Source of the DNA: Cytophaga sp. FL35
Lineage (GTDB): Bacteria; Bacteroidota; Bacteroidia; Flavobacteriales; Flavobacteriaceae
Direction: 5' to 3'
NCBI RefSeq assembly: GCF_014349235.1
Contig: NZ_JACSOH010000016.1
Span: 1 to 64,000 of the forward strand
DNA length: 64,000 bases
Program-made: the position numbers and the translations under genes
Shown: positions 8,303 to 17,537 of the stretch, piece by piece
Numbering within the stretch: position 1 is the stretch's first letter
How the letters are laid out: every line of letters begins with the position of its first letter
Notes under the pieces: generated by a model
Seen by the model: only the letters and a program-made list of their open reading frames with translations
Told to the model about the DNA's origin: nothing
The model's database searches: none

Positions 8303-10612
8303 ATGACTAGATTCAAGTATCACTTTTTGTCCGCTCTTTTCCTGTTCGCAGCTTTGGCGACAGCTCAAGAGGAACAAAAAAAGGAAAGAGAACCGGGACA
8401 CTACAACCAAAGCAAGTTCAAACAAATGTACGAGGAGTTTGCCACTCCCAATAATTACCGTTCGGCGTCAGGAGCCCCTGGTCCCGATTACTATCAGCAA
8501 CAAGCAGATTATGTAATGGACATAGAACTGGATGACAAGAACGCTAAGATTTATGGAGAGGAAACCATTACGTACACCAATAATTCCCCTGATGACTTAG
8601 AGTACCTATGGGTGCAATTGGACCAAAATGTGCGTGCAAAAACGTCTAAATCCCCTCTTAGGGACGGTGGTGGTGTGCCTATGGCAGAACAGGCCGGTTC
8701 CTTTGTCCAAAAGTATATCACAGAACCTTTTGATGGTGGTTTTAACATTGAATTTGTGAAGGATGCCAATGGCAAAGACCTGTCTTATACCATAAACCAG
8801 ACCATGATGCGGGTGAACATTCCGCAACCTTTAAAAAGCAAGGAGCAAATTTCCTTTTCCATCAAATGGAACTACAACATTCCTGATCATACCGTAAACA
8901 GGGCCCGTTCCGGATTTGAATATTTTCCAGAGGATGGCAATAGGGCTTACGTAATTGCCCAGTTCTTTCCAAGAATGGCCGTTTATAGTGATGTAGAAGG
9001 CTGGCAAAACCACCAATTTTGGGGTAGTGGGGAGTTTGCACTTCCTTTTGGGGATTATGAAGTGAACATAACGGTTCCTGCAGACCATGTGTTGGATGCC
9101 ACGGGAACACTTCAAAATAGAAAGGAAGTATTCTCCAAAGAGATGATGAAGCGTTATGAGAAAGCCAAAAAGTCGTATGACAAGCCGGTAATTATTGTAA
9201 CCCAAGAAGAGGCTGAGGCCGCTGAGAAAAACTTCAGTACTAAAAAGAAAACATGGAAATTTAAGGCAGAGAACGTTCGTGATTACGGTTTTGCCACTTC
9301 CAGAAAGTTTATTTGGGATATGCAGGCCGTTAAATTGGGCAATCGAGATGTCATGGCCGTTTCTATGTACCCAAAAGAAGGGAATCCACTTTGGGAAGAG
9401 TATTCTACCAAAGCCGTTGCCCATACGTTACGTTCGTATTCTGCACATACATTTGATTATCCTTATCCTAAGGCTATTTCGGTACACGCCAAAAACCAAG
9501 GAATGGAGTATCCTATGATTTGTTGGAACTACGGAAGGCCTAATGAGGACGGTTCGTATTCCGATCGTGTTAAATACGGTATGATCAGTGTTATTATCCA
9601 TGAAGTGGGTCATAACTTCTTTCCTATGATCGTTAACTCCGATGAGCGACAATGGGGTTGGATGGATGAAGGTTTGGACACTTTTATGCAATTTATGGCA
9701 GAACAGGAATTTGGTGAAGCGTATCCAGAAGCGATTGCTCCTAACAGCACGTATCCATCTAGAAGGGGAGAGCCTTCTAAAATTGTACCTTATATGAGTG
9801 GGGACCAAAGTACCATTGCCCCAATTATGAGCAACCCGGAGAACGTTTACCAATTAGGACCCAATGCCTACGGGAAGCCGGCTACCGCTTTGAATATTCT
9901 TCGTGAAACGGTCATGGGACGTGAGCTTTTTGATCATGCTTTTAAGACGTATTCCCAACGTTGGAAATTCAAGCACCCAACCCCTGAAGATTTCTTTAGA
10001 ACTATGGAGGATGCCTCTGCAGTAGATTTGGATTGGTATTGGAGAGCTTGGTTCTATACTACGGATTATGTGGATATAGGTGTAAAAGGAATCAAGAAAT
10101 ACTATGTTTCTGATAAGCCTAGCAAGAAAATGCAGGAATATATGGCAGCCAGAAACATTACCGAAGCAGATTTACCTCCATTGGTATATTTGGCAGAGGA
10201 AGACAGTGAAGATGCCGATCCCAACTTAAAAGGGAAAGCTCCTTCGGATAATTCTAAATCCCTCAAGGAATTTATGATGGATAATATGACCGAGAGCGAA
10301 AGAGCTGCGGTAAAGGAACCAAAGTATTTCTATGAGGTTACTTTTGATAAACCGGGAGGCATTCCAATGCCATTGATAGTGGAGTATACCTATGCCGACG
10401 GTAGTACCAAAAATATAACCTATCCGCCTGAAATTTGGAGAAAAAGTGATAAGGAGGTAAGCGTTGTTATTTCCTCACAAACAGAATTGACGGGTATTGT
10501 GGTAGATCCAAAAATGGAAACTGCGGATATCGATACCACTAACAATTCATGGCCGGCCCAGAACGGACCTTCGGACTTTGATAAAATGAAGGAAAATATC
10601 AAAGGGAAGTAA
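8303..10612 (+). CDS. M1 family zinc metallopeptidase (aminopeptidase N-like)
   Basis: The signal peptide (MTRFKYHFLSALFLFAALATAQ) targets the protein for export. The catalytic motif HEVGH lies at residues 433-437, with the third zinc ligand Glu456 exactly 18 residues later (HEXXH-X18-E), and an exopeptidase-type GMEY motif upstream. The N-terminal domain (about 60-330) is the beta saddle of M1 enzymes. A Tyr for transition-state binding is expected in the helical region (LGPNAYGKPATALNIL). M1 enzymes remove N-terminal residues from peptides, so this one probably trims peptides in the periplasm or at the surface. At 769 residues it has the length usual for the exported Bacteroidota subgroup. 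It ends 22 bp before a strong terminator. Confidence 0.93.
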   Translation: MTRFKYHFLSALFLFAALATAQEEQKKEREPGHYNQSKFKQMYEEFATPNNYRSASGAPGPDYYQQQADYVMDIELDDKNAKIYGEETITYTNNSPDDLEYLWVQLDQNVRAKTSKSPLRDGGGVPMAEQAGSFVQKYITEPFDGGFNIEFVKDANGKDLSYTINQTMMRVNIPQPLKSKEQISFSIKWNYNIPDHTVNRARSGFEYFPEDGNRAYVIAQFFPRMAVYSDVEGWQNHQFWGSGEFALPFGDYEVNITVPADHVLDATGTLQNRKEVFSKEMMKRYEKAKKSYDKPVIIVTQEEAEAAEKNFSTKKKTWKFKAENVRDYGFATSRKFIWDMQAVKLGNRDVMAVSMYPKEGNPLWEEYSTKAVAHTLRSYSAHTFDYPYPKAISVHAKNQGMEYPMICWNYGRPNEDGSYSDRVKYGMISVIIHEVGHNFFPMIVNSDERQWGWMDEGLDTFMQFMAEQEFGEAYPEAIAPNSTYPSRRGEPSKIVPYMSGDQSTIAPIMSNPENVYQLGPNAYGKPATALNILRETVMGRELFDHAFKTYSQRWKFKHPTPEDFFRTMEDASAVDLDWYWRAWFYTTDYVDIGVKGIKKYYVSDKPSKKMQEYMAARNITEADLPPLVYLAEEDSEDADPNLKGKAPSDNSKSLKEFMMDNMTESERAAVKEPKYFYEVTFDKPGGIPMPLIVEYTYADGSTKNITYPPEIWRKSDKEVSVVISSQTELTGIVVDPKMETADIDTTNNSWPAQNGPSDFDKMKENIKGK

Positions 10613-10634
10613 TCACTATCCCTGTTTATATAGA

Positions 10635-10692
10635 AGACCTGTTAGGCTAAAGCAAATTAAGTTGCTTGCTAAAAATCCTGACAGGTCTTTTT
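10635..10692 (+). terminator. Intrinsic terminator after the M1 peptidase gene
   Basis: AGACCTGT pairs with ACAGGTCT, with AGG/CCT extending the stem and an inner GCAA/TTGC hairpin, followed by TTTTTAG. It shows that the next gene cannot start at the upstream in-frame codons (10666). Confidence 0.85.
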
Positions 10693-10713
10693 AGTTTCGA
10701 ACCTAATCTTCAC

Positions 10714-10721
10714 TATATTTG
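10714..10721 (+). promoter_or_regulatory. Promoter -7 element of the tatA-like gene
   Basis: TATATTTG is an exact match to TAnnTTTG. The expected start of transcription is near 10728, which excludes ATG 10726 and supports ATG 10735. Confidence 0.5.
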
Positions 10722-10734
10722 CTGTATGTACGGT

Positions 10735-11064
10735 ATGCATTTATTATTTATTAGCGGCGGTGAGATATTCTTTATCATGTTCATCGTAGTCATGGTCTTT
10801 GGAGCGGATAAGATTCCGGGGATTGCCAAAGGTCTGGGTAGTGGTATGCGTCAATTGAAGGATGCCACGGAAGATATTAAAAGGGAGATTCAGAAAAGTG
10901 CCGAAAAGCAAGGAATAGATACCAGCTTTGTAAACGACATCAAAAATGATATTGATGATGTAAAAAGCAATCTTACCGATGGTATTGGAACTGACATTAA
11001 AAAAGAGGTAGACCAGGTTAAAAAAAGTGTGGACGAAGTAACCGGAACCATTAAAAGAAGTTAG
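10735..11064 (+). CDS. tatA: Sec-independent translocase protein TatA/TatB/TatE family
   Basis: The protein has the Tat architecture: a short N-terminal membrane helix (LLFISGGEIFFIMFIVVMVFG), a hinge (ADKIPGIAKGLGSG), an amphipathic helix (MRQLKDATEDIKREIQKS) and a polar tail predicted as coiled coil. TatA-type proteins form the pore that carries folded, twin-arginine-tagged proteins across the inner membrane. The start at 10735 is set by the terminator and promoter just upstream. tatC is not in the window. The next gene follows after 2 bp. Whether it acts as TatA or TatB cannot be told from sequence alone. Confidence 0.88.
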   Translation: MHLLFISGGEIFFIMFIVVMVFGADKIPGIAKGLGSGMRQLKDATEDIKREIQKSAEKQGIDTSFVNDIKNDIDDVKSNLTDGIGTDIKKEVDQVKKSVDEVTGTIKRS

Positions 11065-11066
11065 TC

Positions 11067-11639
11067 TTGCTAGAAAGAATTCTAGAATGGGACAGACAAA
11101 CCTTTATCTACTTAAACAACCTGGGCATTGATGAATATGATGCCTTTTGGACTACCATTACCAATTTCAGTACTTGGATTCCCCTCTTTCTGCTTTTTAT
11201 CTATTTAATCTTTAAAAAGTATCCCAAACGGGAAGCGATTTTCGTAATCGTTACCATCTTGTTGCTATCCTTTTTTGTGGATACGCTAACGGATTTGACC
11301 AAACACTCCGTAGCGCGTCTAAGGCCTAACAACAATACGGAAATTAATACTTTGATACGCATTTTAAAGAACCCAACAACGTATAGTTTTTTTAGTGGGC
11401 ATTCTGCAAGTTCCTTTTCCATTACCACTTTGGTGGTCTTGTTTTTAAGAGATCGTTTTAAATGGAGTTGGTTGTTCTATATTTGGCCCTTGCTCTTTGT
11501 AATGAGCAGGATTTTTGTTGGCGTTCACTTTCCTATAGATATTTTGGTAGGCGCTACCGTAGGAATTGTTTCCGCCATTTTTTTCCATTATCTGTATGTA
11601 AGGCTTATAGGACCCTCGTTAGGGTTAAACCGTCCCTAA
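11067..11639 (+). CDS. PAP2 superfamily membrane phosphatase
   Basis: All three motifs of the PAP2/acid phosphatase family are visible: K79-X6-R86-P87, SGH at 110-112, and S147-R148-X5-H154-X3-D158. About five membrane helices surround them. Such enzymes dephosphorylate lipid phosphates such as phosphatidic acid or undecaprenyl pyrophosphate at the inner membrane. The start is TTG (11067), since there is no in-frame ATG nearby and the sequence MLERILEWDRQTFIYLNN aligns well with relatives from that codon. It follows the tat gene after 2 bp and its 3' end overlaps the convergent methyltransferase gene by 35 bp. Confidence 0.9.
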   Translation: MLERILEWDRQTFIYLNNLGIDEYDAFWTTITNFSTWIPLFLLFIYLIFKKYPKREAIFVIVTILLLSFFVDTLTDLTKHSVARLRPNNNTEINTLIRILKNPTTYSFFSGHSASSFSITTLVVLFLRDRFKWSWLFYIWPLLFVMSRIFVGVHFPIDILVGATVGIVSAIFFHYLYVRLIGPSLGLNRP

Positions 11640-12246
11640 TGGGAAGTAAGACCGTTTCTACCCTAGAATCTTCCTTCAGCATTTTATTGTACTCCAAGAG
11701 TATAGGCGTCACTTTATCTTTTTTCTCCAAGGGTTCTATTACCTTGCCGGACCAAAGCACGTTATCTGAAAGTATAATACTGCCAGAAGTCGTTTTTTTC
11801 AGCACCCTTTCAAAATAATCGGGATAGTCCTTTTTTTCTGCATCAATAAAAACAAGGTCAAAAACTACGTCTAAATTTGGAATGATTTCCTTGGCGTCTC
11901 CAGTATGTTGAACTATTTGGGAAGCCCAAGCACTTTTTTGAAAGTACTTTTTTTGAATAGGCTCCAGTTCTTCATTGATGTCAATGGTATGGAGCATTCC
12001 GTTTTTTTGCATGCCCTCTGCCAAACAAAGTGCCGAGTAGCCTGTATAGGTGCCAATTTCGAGAATATTCTTGGGCGCTATTATTTTAGAAAGCATACTT
12101 AGAACCCTACCCTGAAAATGACCGGTAAGCATTCTGGGCCTAAGAATTTTTAAATGCGTCTCGCGAGTGAGTTCCTGCAATAATTTTGGTTCCTCTTGAG
12201 AATTATCCTGTATGTAATTCTCTAGTACAGCAGATAAAAAATGCAT
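11605..12246 (-). CDS. Class I SAM-dependent O-methyltransferase (COMT-like)
   Basis: The 213-residue protein has the Rossmann motif I (ILEIGTYTGYSALCLAEG), an acidic residue after the second strand (LHTIDINEE) and FDLVFIDAEKKDYPDYF with the metal-binding Asp typical of cation-dependent catechol and caffeoyl-CoA O-methyltransferases. It transfers methyl from S-adenosylmethionine to a hydroxyl of a small aromatic molecule; the substrate cannot be read from sequence. It is cytosolic. Its 3' end overlaps the PAP2 gene, and a TATATTTG promoter element lies 16 bp before its start. Confidence 0.9.
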   Translation of the reverse strand: MHFLSAVLENYIQDNSQEEPKLLQELTRETHLKILRPRMLTGHFQGRVLSMLSKIIAPKNILEIGTYTGYSALCLAEGMQKNGMLHTIDINEELEPIQKKYFQKSAWASQIVQHTGDAKEIIPNLDVVFDLVFIDAEKKDYPDYFERVLKKTTSGSIILSDNVLWSGKVIEPLEKKDKVTPILLEYNKMLKEDSRVETVLLPIRDGLTLTRVL

Positions 12247-12261
12247 GCTTTAAATTTTGTG

Positions 12262-12269
12262 CAAATATA
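12262..12269 (-). promoter_or_regulatory. Promoter -7 element of the O-methyltransferase gene
   Basis: The minus strand reads TATATTTG, matching TAnnTTTG, followed by GCAC and a short leader to the ATG at 12246. No clear -33 element. Confidence 0.45.
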
Positions 12270-12301
12270 AAGTACTTTGTAATCTTGTTAGGAAATGCAA
12301 T

Positions 12302-12787
12302 ATGACTATTATGAGCGAGTATTCCCTACGGACGGCAAAAGTGTCCGACCTAGATTCTTTATTTTCCTTTGAACAGGAAATTATCAAGGCCGAAAGACCT
12401 TTTGACCCAACTATACAAAAAGGAGAAATAAGTTACTATGACCTAAAAGAGTTGATTTTAGGTGATGAATCCGAGGTTATGGTCATTGAGTGGGAGGGCA
12501 CTTTAGTAGCTTCCGGCTATGTGAGATTACGGTTGGCTAGGCATTATCTAGATCATAAGGATTATGGGTATTTGGGTTTTATGTATACGCACCCTGATCA
12601 CCGTGGCAAGGGCTTGAACGCGCAAATAGTAGAGGGGTTAAAGGAATGGTCCTACCAAAAGGGGATTAAGGAGGTTAGGCTCACGGTGTACAGCGATAAC
12701 CTTCCAGCGGTCAAGGCTTATGAGAAGGCAGGGTTTAAAAAGCACATTATTGAAATGCGCTTGCCAAGGGAGGAAGATTCCTTTTGA
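12302..12787 (+). CDS. GNAT family N-acetyltransferase
   Basis: The GNAT fold is shown by YSLRTAKVSDLDSLF at the N-terminus, the acetyl-CoA pyrophosphate-binding loop (MYTHPDHRGKGLNAQIVEGL, R/Q-x-x-G-x-G/A type) and the last strand-helix NLPAVKAYEKAGFKKHIIEMRL. The enzyme transfers acetyl from acetyl-CoA to an amine; its substrate is unknown. Start ATG 12302 or ATG 12311 are both possible; earlier in-frame codons give a tail unlike GNATs. It is followed by kynU after 38 bp and may be cotranscribed with it. Confidence 0.85.
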   Translation: MTIMSEYSLRTAKVSDLDSLFSFEQEIIKAERPFDPTIQKGEISYYDLKELILGDESEVMVIEWEGTLVASGYVRLRLARHYLDHKDYGYLGFMYTHPDHRGKGLNAQIVEGLKEWSYQKGIKEVRLTVYSDNLPAVKAYEKAGFKKHIIEMRLPREEDSF

Positions 12788-12825
12788 TTGGGGATGAAGT
12801 CGTACTTTTGAAAAAACCTCTTTTT

Positions 12826-14094
12826 ATGCAGTTTGAAAATACCTTGGGCTTTGCCCAATCCTTGGATAATGAAGACCGTCTTTCTAAATACCGTGAGCGA
12901 TTTCATTTTCCAAAAGTAAAGGGTAAGCAGGTAATTTACTTTACTGGAAACTCCCTGGGCCTGCAACCAAAGAATGCTCCTTCCTTCGTGAACGATATAA
13001 TGGAAGATTGGGCCAATTTGGCGGTAGAGGGCCACTTTCATGCCGAAAAACCGTGGTGGGACTACCATGAGCGCTTAGCCAAACCTATGGCCAAAGTGGT
13101 AGGTGCTAGGGAAGAAGAGGTTTGCGTAATGAACACCTTGACGGTAAATCTTCACTTATTAATGGTTTCCTTTTATAGACCTGTTGGGAAAAGAACCAAG
13201 ATAATTTGTGAAGAAAAGGCGTTTCCATCCGATCAGTATATGCTTCAAAGTCAAGTGAGACACCATGGTTTTGATCCTGATGAGACCCTTGTTGAGATAA
13301 AAAAACGCGAAGGTGAACATTTTTGGAGGACCGAAGATGTACTTTCTAAAATTGAAGAGGTAGGAGAGGAGTTGGCCTTGGTCCTAATTGGAGGTGTCAA
13401 CTATTACAACGGTCAGGTTTTTGACATGGAGGCCATTACAAAGGCTGGGAAAAAGGTGGGCGCTTACGTAGGTTGGGATTTGGCCCATGCGGCCGGTAAT
13501 ATAGAACTTGAATTGCACGATTGGGAAGTGGATTTTGCCGCTTGGTGCAGTTATAAATATATGAACAGTGGCCCTGGAAACGCTTCGGGAATATTTGTTC
13601 ATCAAAGCCATCTGAAGAATCAGGACATTCCGCGGTTTGAAGGCTGGTGGGGCACAAAAAAGGAAACTAGGTTTTTAATGAAGCCGGAATTTGAACCCAC
13701 CGGAACTGCAGATTCTTGGCAATTGAGCAATCCTCCGGTTCTATCACTGGCACCTTATTTGGCATCCTTAGAAATGTTTGAAGAGGTTGGGATGGCCACC
13801 CTTATTGAAAAACGAAATCTTATTGTGTCCTATTTGGAATTTATCTTAAAGGTAATTGATGAGGAAACCACCGGGTCCTTTGAAATCATCACCCCGGAAG
13901 ATAGGGGGTGTCAGCTATCCGTTTTCTTACATGGACAAGGAAGGCAACTTTTCGAATACCTCATGGAAAATGGGGTAATTACAGACTGGAGGGAACCCAA
14001 TGTCATTCGGTTGGCGCCAGCTCCATTTTATTGCTCCTTTGAGGATATGTATAGGTTTGGACAGATTCTTAAGGAAGGCATTCTAAAAAACTGA
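12826..14094 (+). CDS. kynU: Kynureninase
   Basis: A PLP-dependent fold-type I enzyme that splits kynurenine or 3-hydroxykynurenine into (hydroxy)anthranilate and alanine. The start FENTLGFAQSLDNEDRLSKY and the GNSLGLQP motif near residue 40 are typical of kynureninase. The PLP lysine is K244 in WCSYKYMNSGPG, with the cofactor aspartate in VGWDLAHAAGN. The length of 422 residues is normal. I chose ATG 12826 over the upstream TTG (12784), which lies inside the previous gene. kmo, the preceding pathway enzyme, lies 6.7 kb away, so a kynurenine route towards quinolinate/NAD or tryptophan breakdown is likely. It ends stop-to-stop against the convergent response regulator. Confidence 0.95.
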   Translation: MQFENTLGFAQSLDNEDRLSKYRERFHFPKVKGKQVIYFTGNSLGLQPKNAPSFVNDIMEDWANLAVEGHFHAEKPWWDYHERLAKPMAKVVGAREEEVCVMNTLTVNLHLLMVSFYRPVGKRTKIICEEKAFPSDQYMLQSQVRHHGFDPDETLVEIKKREGEHFWRTEDVLSKIEEVGEELALVLIGGVNYYNGQVFDMEAITKAGKKVGAYVGWDLAHAAGNIELELHDWEVDFAAWCSYKYMNSGPGNASGIFVHQSHLKNQDIPRFEGWWGTKKETRFLMKPEFEPTGTADSWQLSNPPVLSLAPYLASLEMFEEVGMATLIEKRNLIVSYLEFILKVIDEETTGSFEIITPEDRGCQLSVFLHGQGRQLFEYLMENGVITDWREPNVIRLAPAPFYCSFEDMYRFGQILKEGILKN

Positions 14095-14481
14095 TTACAT
14101 ATCGATTGGCGCACCCATTTTTTCAATTATATGATGTATTTCATTGCGCAGTTTGTCCTCATCAATAGGTTTTTTTATGATGTGAAGTGGTTTTGTATGC
14201 GAAGCCTTTTCCAAAGTAGGCTTGTCTGAATTGCCCGTTAGGTATACGAATGGAATATGATACTTTTCCTTTATTTGTTCACCTACCTCTATGCCACTTA
14301 GTTTGCCGGCCAGACCAATGTCCAAAAGTATAAGATTTGGGTTTTTTGTTTCGATCAAATCAAGTGCGTCAATACCGTTGTCCACGGCACCAACTACCCT
14401 GTGGCCCATTGACTCTATGCCAGATTCTAAAAACATCTGAATAATAAAATTATCCTCTACAATAAGTACTTTTAAATCCAT
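14095..14481 (-). CDS. Single-domain response regulator (CheY-like)
   Basis: The 128-residue protein is a receiver domain only. Acidic residues near E9-D10, the phosphoacceptor D54 (LILLDIGLAG), a T in VYLTGNSD and a Lys in HIIKKPID are all present. No output domain follows, so it probably passes phosphate on or binds a partner. It lies 47 bp downstream of the sensor kinase on the same strand and is the likely partner. Its stop codon directly abuts the kynU stop on the other strand. Confidence 0.9.
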   Translation of the reverse strand: MDLKVLIVEDNFIIQMFLESGIESMGHRVVGAVDNGIDALDLIETKNPNLILLDIGLAGKLSGIEVGEQIKEKYHIPFVYLTGNSDKPTLEKASHTKPLHIIKKPIDEDKLRNEIHHIIEKMGAPIDM

Positions 14482-14528
14482 ATCATCATCATTTTATTGG
14501 TTCAAATTTTGTATTGCCTTTCTGCTTT

Positions 14529-16121
14529 CTATGAAATTTGTTCTATCTCTTTAAATGTAATAATATAATAGGTTCCTTTTTTAGTATTGTCCTTTTCAAT
14601 ATTACCCCTTAACTGCAAGGTCAATTTGTGAATTAATTTAAGTCCAAGGGATTTGGTATTTCTGAAATTGATGGTATCTGGGAAACCAACGCCATCGTCG
14701 CTAATAATCAGTTTATAATTATGACTGGAACTTTCGATTCTTTCAAGTTTTATAAAAATTGTTCCTTCGTTCTCATTAGCAAAACCATACTTTAATGAGT
14801 TGGTTACAATTTCATTGACAATTAAACCTAAGGGAATGGAGGTGTCAAGGTTTAGGTGAATATTATCGATTTCCGTTTTTAACTTGATATTGCTGCCTCT
14901 GCCCTTCATGGACTGAATTAGAGCATTCACCAACTCCGAAACGTATTCCTTATAGTCAATTCTACTAAGGTCGCCACTTTTATACAACATTTCATGAACC
15001 ATGCCCATGGAGTTGATACGGTACTGGCTATATCTAAAAAGTACTTTTATGCTTTCGTCTTCAATAAAACTGGATTGCAAGCTGAGAAGGCTTGCTACTA
15101 CCTGTAAATTGTTTTTTACCCTGTGATGAATTTCCTTGATCAAGGTGTCTCGCTCTCTCAGTTGAGACTCAATGTTTTTATTGAGTGCTGAAATCTTTGA
15201 ATTCTTTTTTAGTAGCGTATAGGTAATTATCAAAAGAAATAGAACGCCTAAGGACAGTAGAAGACAGTTACGATAAGTTGTTTTCTTAAATTGTGCCAAT
15301 CTAGCGTCCACCAAATCTGTGTTGGCCCTAGTGTATAATGTCCAAGATTGGTTACCTTCCAGGCTTAGTTTTTTATGATAAAACTTGGCATGTTCATGTT
15401 TATCAAGAACATTTAAATCTTCATCAAAGGGTTGGTAAAGTTGCTTTTGTTCATCAAAAAATATCACATTATCGCCATTTAATAAGCCGATGTTTTTACC
15501 GGTAAAAGAATCAAACCAATTTTTAATGTTGAGGTTCAATCCAATAATTCCTATTTTTTCACCCTTTACAAATAATGGGGTTAAAAACCGAACAGTAGGT
15601 CTATAAGGTTTTTCAATCTCCCCGTTTTCCATATTTAAGTCTAGTTTGGAGACATACAATTCTCCTTCATTAAGCTTAAGTGCTTCCTGAATATAGTACC
15701 TATTGGTTTTGGACTGCAGTTCTTTATCAGGAACTATCCTTACCCCATTTTCAACAATTTCTACTTTAATGAGTTCCATACCAGTGGAATCAATAATTCT
15801 CGCCTGAAAATAGTTGGGGTCCATTTCAATGAATTTGGACATTTTAAAGGCAATAAGTTCCATCTCATCCTCATTGATCATTTCCAATTGTACCATATTA
15901 CGTATCATGGAAATGTTCTTTTTACTGATGTCATAAAGATTCAAAAATTGGTTCTGAGCGCGGTCAATTCTATTGGTTGCCCGCACTTGTTCCAACTCAA
16001 GAATATTGGTAGTGAAAGTGTCAATTCTATAAGATGCGGAAGTCCATATAATTACATTGGTAATGAGAAACAAAACCAAAGAAATTATTATCACATTAAC
16101 GGATGTTAATTTGAGTTTCAT
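14529..16121 (-). CDS. Membrane sensor histidine kinase, HisKA_2 type
   Basis: Two membrane helices (about 9-27 and 284-304) bracket a periplasmic sensor of about 250 residues that resembles a Cache-like fold (FQARIIDSTGMELIKVE, then RPTVRFLTPLFVKGEKIGII). A coiled linker leads to a HisKA_2 dimerisation domain with the phosphohistidine at H332 (IKEIHHRVKNNLQVV) and an ATPase domain (NSLKYGF, DDGVGFP, SLGLKLI). This kinase class usually pairs with single-domain or atypical receivers, matching the CheY-like gene downstream. The signal is unknown. It is transcribed away from the MFS gene. Confidence 0.9.
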   Translation of the reverse strand: MKLKLTSVNVIIISLVLFLITNVIIWTSASYRIDTFTTNILELEQVRATNRIDRAQNQFLNLYDISKKNISMIRNMVQLEMINEDEMELIAFKMSKFIEMDPNYFQARIIDSTGMELIKVEIVENGVRIVPDKELQSKTNRYYIQEALKLNEGELYVSKLDLNMENGEIEKPYRPTVRFLTPLFVKGEKIGIIGLNLNIKNWFDSFTGKNIGLLNGDNVIFFDEQKQLYQPFDEDLNVLDKHEHAKFYHKKLSLEGNQSWTLYTRANTDLVDARLAQFKKTTYRNCLLLSLGVLFLLIITYTLLKKNSKISALNKNIESQLRERDTLIKEIHHRVKNNLQVVASLLSLQSSFIEDESIKVLFRYSQYRINSMGMVHEMLYKSGDLSRIDYKEYVSELVNALIQSMKGRGSNIKLKTEIDNIHLNLDTSIPLGLIVNEIVTNSLKYGFANENEGTIFIKLERIESSSHNYKLIISDDGVGFPDTINFRNTKSLGLKLIHKLTLQLRGNIEKDNTKKGTYYIITFKEIEQIS

Positions 16122-16230
16122 GGACTAGCAACTTTTTTAAATAGGTTGTCTCTATAAGAATTAAAAATGTTTGATAGAAAGTATAAAATTATTGATATTA
16201 ATTTAACAGATTCTTAAAATTTTCAGAAAA

Positions 16231-16261
16231 TACTTACGTTTTTTAGTTTATTTTGTAAGTA
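16231..16261. repeat. Inverted repeat between sensor kinase and MFS genes
   Basis: TACTTAC (16231-16237) and GTAAGTA (16255-16261) form a 7-bp inverted repeat with a 17-base spacer in the 258-bp divergent region. It could be a regulator site or a weak hairpin; nothing else in this gap is recognisable. Confidence 0.25.
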
Positions 16262-16379
16262 ATTGTTTGTCAGGGTGTTAATTTGATTTGCTTGTGATTA
16301 AGGCTAAATTTTCATTAGAATTTAGAGGATTTCCTGTGATATAATCCACTATATTCGGTGGTTTATTTGATAGCCTACT

Positions 16380-17537
16380 ATGAGATCACTTTTATTAATA
16401 CTTACCAACCCCCGCTATTTTGGCCCTTCATGGGTTTTTGCCAGTATCAATATTCTTTTTGGAACATGGGCTATTTATATTCCTACCGTGAAGGATCAAT
16501 TGGGGATAGACAAATCTGAATTAGGTATAGCTCTTTTTTTTCTGGCACTCGGAGTTTTTACCATATTTCCCTTTGCCTCTAAAGTTATTGATAAAATGGG
16601 TGTTGGGAAGGCCACTAGGGCAGGAGTACTTCTTAGTTGTCTTACCGCAATTTTGCCGTTACTTGCCCCTAATTATTATTCTCTAGCAGCTTCGTTGTTT
16701 CTTTTTGGTATTTGTAACGGATTCACGGATATTTCTATGAACACCTTGGTTACTGAGATAGAAAAAGAAGATAAGGAAAAATTCATGTCCGCCTCCCATG
16801 GTTTTTTCAGTTTGGGCGGTGTTTTGGCCGGCCTGGGTAGTTTTCTGATAGGTCCCTTGGGCAATCCTCCTTTACATATGTTTCTTGCTATTTTATTGGT
16901 TTTGGTGGTCAATATGGCTTTTTTTAATCGTTATAAGAATGTGGTAGCTCCCATTGAAGAAAATGATGGCTTTAGTTGGTCCTTGTTCAAACCTTTGTTA
17001 TTGCTTGGGTTTATCTCATTTTTTTCAATGGGGAGCGAGGGTGCTATAGTGGATTGGAGCGGTCTATACTTAAAGGAAGTGAGTTTAGCACCGGAATTTT
17101 TGTGGGGAGCTGGTTTTTTAGGTTTTCAGGTGACCATGACCGTAGGTAGATTTTTGGGCGATGGCATCAGTTCTAAATTGGGTTCGATAAAAATGGTGGC
17201 ATTGGCCTCCATTATGGTGATGCTTGGGTACGGTTTGGTGCTTACGACTCAAACACATATGGCTATTGCGGGATTTGCCCTAAGCGGACTTGGATTCTCG
17301 GTTATTGTGCCCGAGGTTTTTAGGATTGGAGGCAATGTAAAGGGCGTTGATTCCTCCAAAGGTGTTTCCTTTATAGCAGGAACAGGTTATGCCGGATTTT
17401 TGGCGGCACCACCTATTATAGGTTTTATTGCGGATACCTCTTCCTTGTTTACCTGCTTTATTGTTTTATTGGTCTGTTCAAGCGCTATATTGCTTTCCAC
17501 CATTATTCTCCAGAAAAGAAAAAGGTCTTCTAATTGA
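16380..17537 (+). CDS. Major facilitator superfamily transporter
   Basis: The 385-residue protein has about twelve hydrophobic helices in two halves. The first half carries an MFS-like loop between helices 2 and 3 (ASKVIDKMGVGKATRAG) and the second a similar loop (GRFLGDGISSKLGSIKM). The pattern resembles the YbjJ-like branch of the MFS. Substrate and direction are unknown. The last 8 bp overlap the end of the convergent lipoprotein gene. It is divergent from the sensor kinase, but no functional link is evident. Confidence 0.88.
   Translation: MRSLLLILTNPRYFGPSWVFASINILFGTWAIYIPTVKDQLGIDKSELGIALFFLALGVFTIFPFASKVIDKMGVGKATRAGVLLSCLTAILPLLAPNYYSLAASLFLFGICNGFTDISMNTLVTEIEKEDKEKFMSASHGFFSLGGVLAGLGSFLIGPLGNPPLHMFLAILLVLVVNMAFFNRYKNVVAPIEENDGFSWSLFKPLLLLGFISFFSMGSEGAIVDWSGLYLKEVSLAPEFLWGAGFLGFQVTMTVGRFLGDGISSKLGSIKMVALASIMVMLGYGLVLTTQTHMAIAGFALSGLGFSVIVPEVFRIGGNVKGVDSSKGVSFIAGTGYAGFLAAPPIIGFIADTSSLFTCFIVLLVCSSAILLSTIILQKRKRSSN

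Noticed and set aside
8831-9424. A 197-codon minus-strand open frame
   Set aside because: It lies antisense to the well-supported M1 peptidase gene and resembles no protein family.
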